Below, piece after piece: positions 5,379 through 7,468 of a DNA stretch of 7,468 nt. The translations under genes were made by a program, and so were the position numbers. This stretch comes from an uncultured bacterium (lineage in GTDB: Bacteria > Verrucomicrobiota > Kiritimatiellia > RFP12 > UBA1067). Under the pieces are notes generated by a model. It was not told where the DNA came from and did not search any database. It saw nothing but the letters and a program-made list of their open reading frames with translations. The stretch lies in assembly GCA_946401765.1 (NCBI GenBank), contig CAMIVJ010000124.1, positions 1 to 7,468 on the forward strand, read 5' to 3'. Each line of letters opens with the position of its first letter. Positions within the stretch are counted from its first letter, which is position 1.

Positions 5379-6659
5379 ATGTATGATACCACAATCGCGA
5401 CGAAACTGCTAGGGCAGCTCAAGGCATTTTTGGGGAGGATTTCTCCCCATTTCCACAAGCCCGTCGCCCGTTTCATAGGCGACATGATCTACGGGATCAT
5501 GGTGGAGAAGGACGTGAAGCTCGCGTCGATAGTCCGCGCGCTGAAGGAGAAAACCACCCCGAAAAAGGTCGAGGACAGGCTCAGCCGGATGCTCTCGTCG
5601 GAGGGCCTGGAGACGGGGCTGCACGGCGTCATCGCCTCGGAGGGGGCCCGGAGGGTTCACAAGGACACGCTCATCATCCTCGACCCGTCCGACGTGCAGA
5701 AGCCATACGCGAGGAAGATGGAGTACCTCGCCAAGGTCTGGGACGGCAGCAGGGGCGAGGTGGGCGACAACCTCGGCTACTGGGGCTGCATGGCGGTCGC
5801 CTGCGAGAGCGGGGGACGCAGGCCGGTCCCGCTGCACTTCAGGCTGTGGTCCGCGGACTCGCCCGGGTTCGTCAGCGAGAACGAAGAGGTGAAGGCCGTC
5901 GTGGACGAAATCACGAAGCACACGAAGAAGAGGGGGATATTCGTCTACGACCGCGGCGGCGACAACATCGAGTTCTACCGCCATTTCATCGAGAAAGGGC
6001 TGGACTTCATCGTCCGGCTCAAGGAGCGCCACGTGCGCAGCTGGAAGCGCAGCGTCATGTGCGGAGAGCTCGCCTGGCAGTGCCGGATGCGCTACAGGGA
6101 GGTCGTGACGTTCGACCACCACGGGAAGGAGCGTCGCGTGACGGTGGAGTTCGGCGTCGTGCCCGTGCGGCTCCCCGACATCCCTGGCAGGCTCCTGCAC
6201 ATGGTCGTCGTGAGGGGCTTCGGGAAGAAGCCGATGATGCTGCTGACCACCCTCGCGAAGACGACGACGCGCCAGGCCCTCTGGCAGGTCGTGGAGGGCT
6301 ACATCACCCGCTGGAGGGTCGAGGACACCATCCGCCATGTCAAGCAGTCCTACGGCCTCGAGGACATCCGCCTTTTCAAGTACGGCAAGATCAAGGCGAT
6401 GGCGGCAATCGTCCTAGCCACAATCTACTTCAGCATGGCGTGGATCGGGAACTCGGAGAAGCACGAAGTCATCGCAAGGAGCGTCGCGCGCATGTCGTTC
6501 AGGATACACGAGGTGCCCGAGTTCCACTTCTACGCGATCGCGGACGGCGCGAGCGACATCCTGAAAAGAGGCCGCAGATGGCGAGGATTCGATCCTGGAG
6601 AAGCCGAGAAGAGTGACGAGGCGTCGCTCTTCGCGTTCTTCGGGCTGAACACGGGGTGA
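5379..6659 (+). CDS. IS4-family DDE transposase
   Basis: A 426-aa transposase that would cut and join the ends of the element at 5222-6815. The RNase H-like catalytic triad is visible. The first Asp is in IILDPSDVQKPYARKMEYL (D102). The second is in GIFVYDRGGDNIEFY (D191). The Glu is in the YREK signature YITRWRVEDTIRHVK (Y308, R311, E315, K322), which is diagnostic of IS4. The length is typical and there is no frameshift or internal stop, so it may be active. The start at 5379 has GAGG 7 nt upstream; the in-frame ATG at 5328 lies upstream of the -10 box and would add an implausible 17 residues. Expression is probably held down by a weak promoter and, in read-through RNA, by the 5311-5378 stem. 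Confidence 0.95.
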   Translation: MYDTTIATKLLGQLKAFLGRISPHFHKPVARFIGDMIYGIMVEKDVKLASIVRALKEKTTPKKVEDRLSRMLSSEGLETGLHGVIASEGARRVHKDTLIILDPSDVQKPYARKMEYLAKVWDGSRGEVGDNLGYWGCMAVACESGGRRPVPLHFRLWSADSPGFVSENEEVKAVVDEITKHTKKRGIFVYDRGGDNIEFYRHFIEKGLDFIVRLKERHVRSWKRSVMCGELAWQCRMRYREVVTFDHHGKERRVTVEFGVVPVRLPDIPGRLLHMVVVRGFGKKPMMLLTTLAKTTTRQALWQVVEGYITRWRVEDTIRHVKQSYGLEDIRLFKYGKIKAMAAIVLATIYFSMAWIGNSEKHEVIARSVARMSFRIHEVPEFHFYAIADGASDILKRGRRWRGFDPGEAEKSDEASLFAFFGLNTG

Positions 6660-6690
6660 CGGCAGACGGAAATCACGCCATTTTCGCCTC

Positions 6691-6723
6691 CGGCACGGAA
6701 ACGCCTCCGCGTTCCCGCAGCCG
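6691..6723 (+). terminator. Hairpin after the transposase gene
   Basis: CGGC + GGAAACGC (6691-6704) pairs with GCGTTCC + GCCG (6709-6723) around a CTCC loop, with small bulges, 31 nt past the stop codon. There is no T-run directly after it, but a second hairpin abuts it. Together they may end or stabilise the transposase mRNA. Confidence 0.45.
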
Positions 6724-6751
6724 GATTTTCACTTAACGTAAAATGAAAATC
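6724..6751 (+). terminator. AT-rich hairpin, possible bidirectional terminator
   Basis: GATTTTCA (6724-6731) and TGAAAATC (6744-6751) form a perfect 8-bp stem, extended inside by TTA/TAA with a small asymmetry. It immediately follows the previous hairpin. The T-rich and A-rich arms would suit termination in either direction, but no strong T-tract follows. Confidence 0.45.
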
Positions 6752-6775
6752 GCCATTTCTCCCTTTGTTTACAGG

Positions 6776-6815
6776 GGTGTTCCCGTTTTCGTGCCCGAAA
6801 AATTGGGGAACCTCC
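6776..6815 (-). repeat. Right terminal inverted repeat of the IS, within a self-complementary end
   Basis: The inverted repeat itself is 6796-6815. Its inner part also pairs with adjacent sequence: TTTTCG (6786-6791) with CGAAAA (6796-6801) around TGCC, and TTCCC (6780-6784) with GGGAA (6806-6810). The right end can thus fold into a hairpin that the left end cannot form. This could limit transcription across the end. Confidence 0.75.
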
Positions 6816-6888
6816 AATTCTATCCGCCATTTCGCCCGGCCGAAATCTCGCGGACGCCGGCCGCCCATGCAAAAAACGCATTTACCGC

Positions 6889-6917
6889 TTGCGCGCAAGG
6901 ACGGGGATTGGTACAAT
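6889..6917 (+). promoter_or_regulatory. Sigma70-type promoter of the GHMP kinase gene
   Basis: TTGCGC (6889-6894) and TACAAT (6912-6917) are separated by 17 bp. TGG precedes the -10 box and an ACCGCTTG context surrounds the -35, as at other promoters here. Transcription would begin near 6924, giving a leader of about 28 nt. The promoter lies outside the IS, so the insertion did not remove it. Confidence 0.7.
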
Positions 6918-6951
6918 ATGCGCGTCATTTCTCAAAAGGACACAGACAGCA

Positions 6952-7468
6952 ATGCTCATCCGCACACGCTCATACGCCCGCGCAGGCTTCCTTGGGAATC
7001 CGTCCGACGGCTACTTCGGCAAGACCGTCTCGTTCGCCTTCCGCAACTTCGCGGCAGAGATCGTCATGTACGAGACCCCCGACCTCGGCTTCGTGCCGGG
7101 CGAGGTGGACGACGCCACGTTCGCCTCTCCGGACGACCTTCTGCGCGACATCCAGCTCTTCGGATACTACGGCGGCATACGCCTCATGAAGGCCGTCGCC
7201 AAGCTCTTCTTCCTCTACTGCCGCGAACATTCCATCCCACTTCCCCAGAAGAACTTCACCGTGCGCTACACGTCGAACATCCCACGCCTCGTGGGACTCT
7301 CCGGCTCCTCCGCGATATGCACGGCGATGCTCAAGGCGCTTCAGCGGTTCTACGGCGTAGAAGTGCCGCTAGAAGACGCCCCCACCCTCTGCCTCGAGGC
7401 CGAGCGCGACGAACTGGACATCCAGTGCGGCCTGCAGGACCGCGTGATCCAGATGTACGGAGGATGCG
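6952..7468 (+). CDS. GHMP-family sugar kinase resembling glucuronokinase, N-terminal part
   Basis: The first 172 codons are present; the gene runs off the right edge. The protein would phosphorylate a sugar with ATP in the cytoplasm; if it is a glucuronokinase, D-glucuronate becomes its 1-phosphate. Visible landmarks are RTRSYARAGFLGNPSDGYFGKTVSF (4-28), the GYYGGIRLMKAV stretch (71-82), the GHMP phosphate-binding loop NIPRLVGLSGSSA (109-121), and EAERDELDIQCGLQDRVIQMYGG (149-171). The NPSDGYFGKT start, GYYGG(I/V)RL and GLQDRV(I/A)Q(M/V)YGG are features recalled from plant glucuronokinase, rather than galactokinase or mevalonate kinase. Other GHMP sugar kinases remain possible without the C-terminal half. 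AAGGA lies 11 nt before the ATG, slightly far. It is divergent from the SUMF1-like gene, with an IS now between them. Confidence 0.85.
   Translation, partial: MLIRTRSYARAGFLGNPSDGYFGKTVSFAFRNFAAEIVMYETPDLGFVPGEVDDATFASPDDLLRDIQLFGYYGGIRLMKAVAKLFFLYCREHSIPLPQKNFTVRYTSNIPRLVGLSGSSAICTAMLKALQRFYGVEVPLEDAPTLCLEAERDELDIQCGLQDRVIQMYGGC

Larger units (their letters stand above)
5222..6815 (+). mobile_element. IS4-family insertion sequence, apparently complete (~1594 bp)
   Basis: The ends are imperfect terminal inverted repeats. The left end is 5222-5242 and starts GGAGGTTCCCCAATTTTT; the reverse complement of 6796-6815 starts with the same 18 bases. One extra T on the left then gives CG in both. 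A single DDE transposase gene fills 5379-6659. No convincing target-site duplication was found: the flanks TTCTCCTTTCT and AATTCTATCCG do not match. The insertion may therefore be old, or the true ends may differ by a few bases. The element separates the promoters of two divergently transcribed host genes. Confidence 0.85.

Noticed and set aside
5409..6338. A 309-codon open frame on the minus strand inside the transposase gene
   Set aside because: The translation is low-complexity (rich in Val, Asp, His, Ala and Pro) and opposite a complete DDE transposase.
5211..6826. A target-site duplication flanking the IS
   Set aside because: The flanks share only TTCT at different offsets from the ends, which is not enough to call a duplication.

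Overview
The window looks like chromosomal DNA of an anaerobic, fairly GC-rich bacterium of the PVC group, most plausibly a Kiritimatiellae/Verrucomicrobiota or Lentisphaerae-type organism. This is inferred from three things: a pyruvate:ferredoxin oxidoreductase start (anaerobic metabolism); a secreted protein that joins a PVC-style repeat module (GDW...WW...WYG...L.GLK) to a formylglycine-generating-enzyme-like (SUMF1) domain; and a Tat-exported sugar isomerase-like TIM barrel next to a DUF1080 protein. No taxonomic search was possible.

Layout. Positions 1-5067 hold four minus-strand genes. In transcription order they are a SUMF1-like secreted protein (5067-3472), a Tat-signal TIM-barrel sugar isomerase/epimerase-like protein (3137-2181), a beta-propeller plus DUF1080 protein (1938-340), and the first 51 codons of pyruvate:ferredoxin oxidoreductase (155-1, cut by the window edge). 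Gaps of 184-334 bp separate them and most have a recognisable sigma70-type promoter, so they look mainly monocistronic. Two ~107-bp palindromic repeats, ~95% identical, lie just past the stop codons of the first two genes.

Positions 5222-6815 are an apparently intact IS4-family insertion sequence with imperfect ~20-bp terminal inverted repeats and one 426-aa DDE transposase. It sits in what would otherwise be a ~290-bp divergent intergenic region. From 6952 to the right edge is the N-terminal part of a plus-strand GHMP kinase that resembles plant-type glucuronokinase.

How the genes may work together. The DUF1080 protein and the TIM-barrel protein are the types of enzyme associated with breaking glycosidic bonds through 3-keto sugars in the envelope. 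The sugar kinase would phosphorylate a (uronic) sugar in the cytoplasm and PFOR would oxidise the resulting pyruvate. This is a loose carbohydrate-use theme, not a demonstrated pathway, because no 3-keto-forming oxidoreductase is in the window.

The most interesting non-coding signals are: the paired palindromic repeats in the 3' regions; an 11-bp inverted repeat in the IS that would hide the transposase ribosome-binding site only in read-through transcripts; a promoter that predicts a leaderless mRNA for the DUF1080 gene; and a recurring GCTTG context at the -35 box of four promoters.
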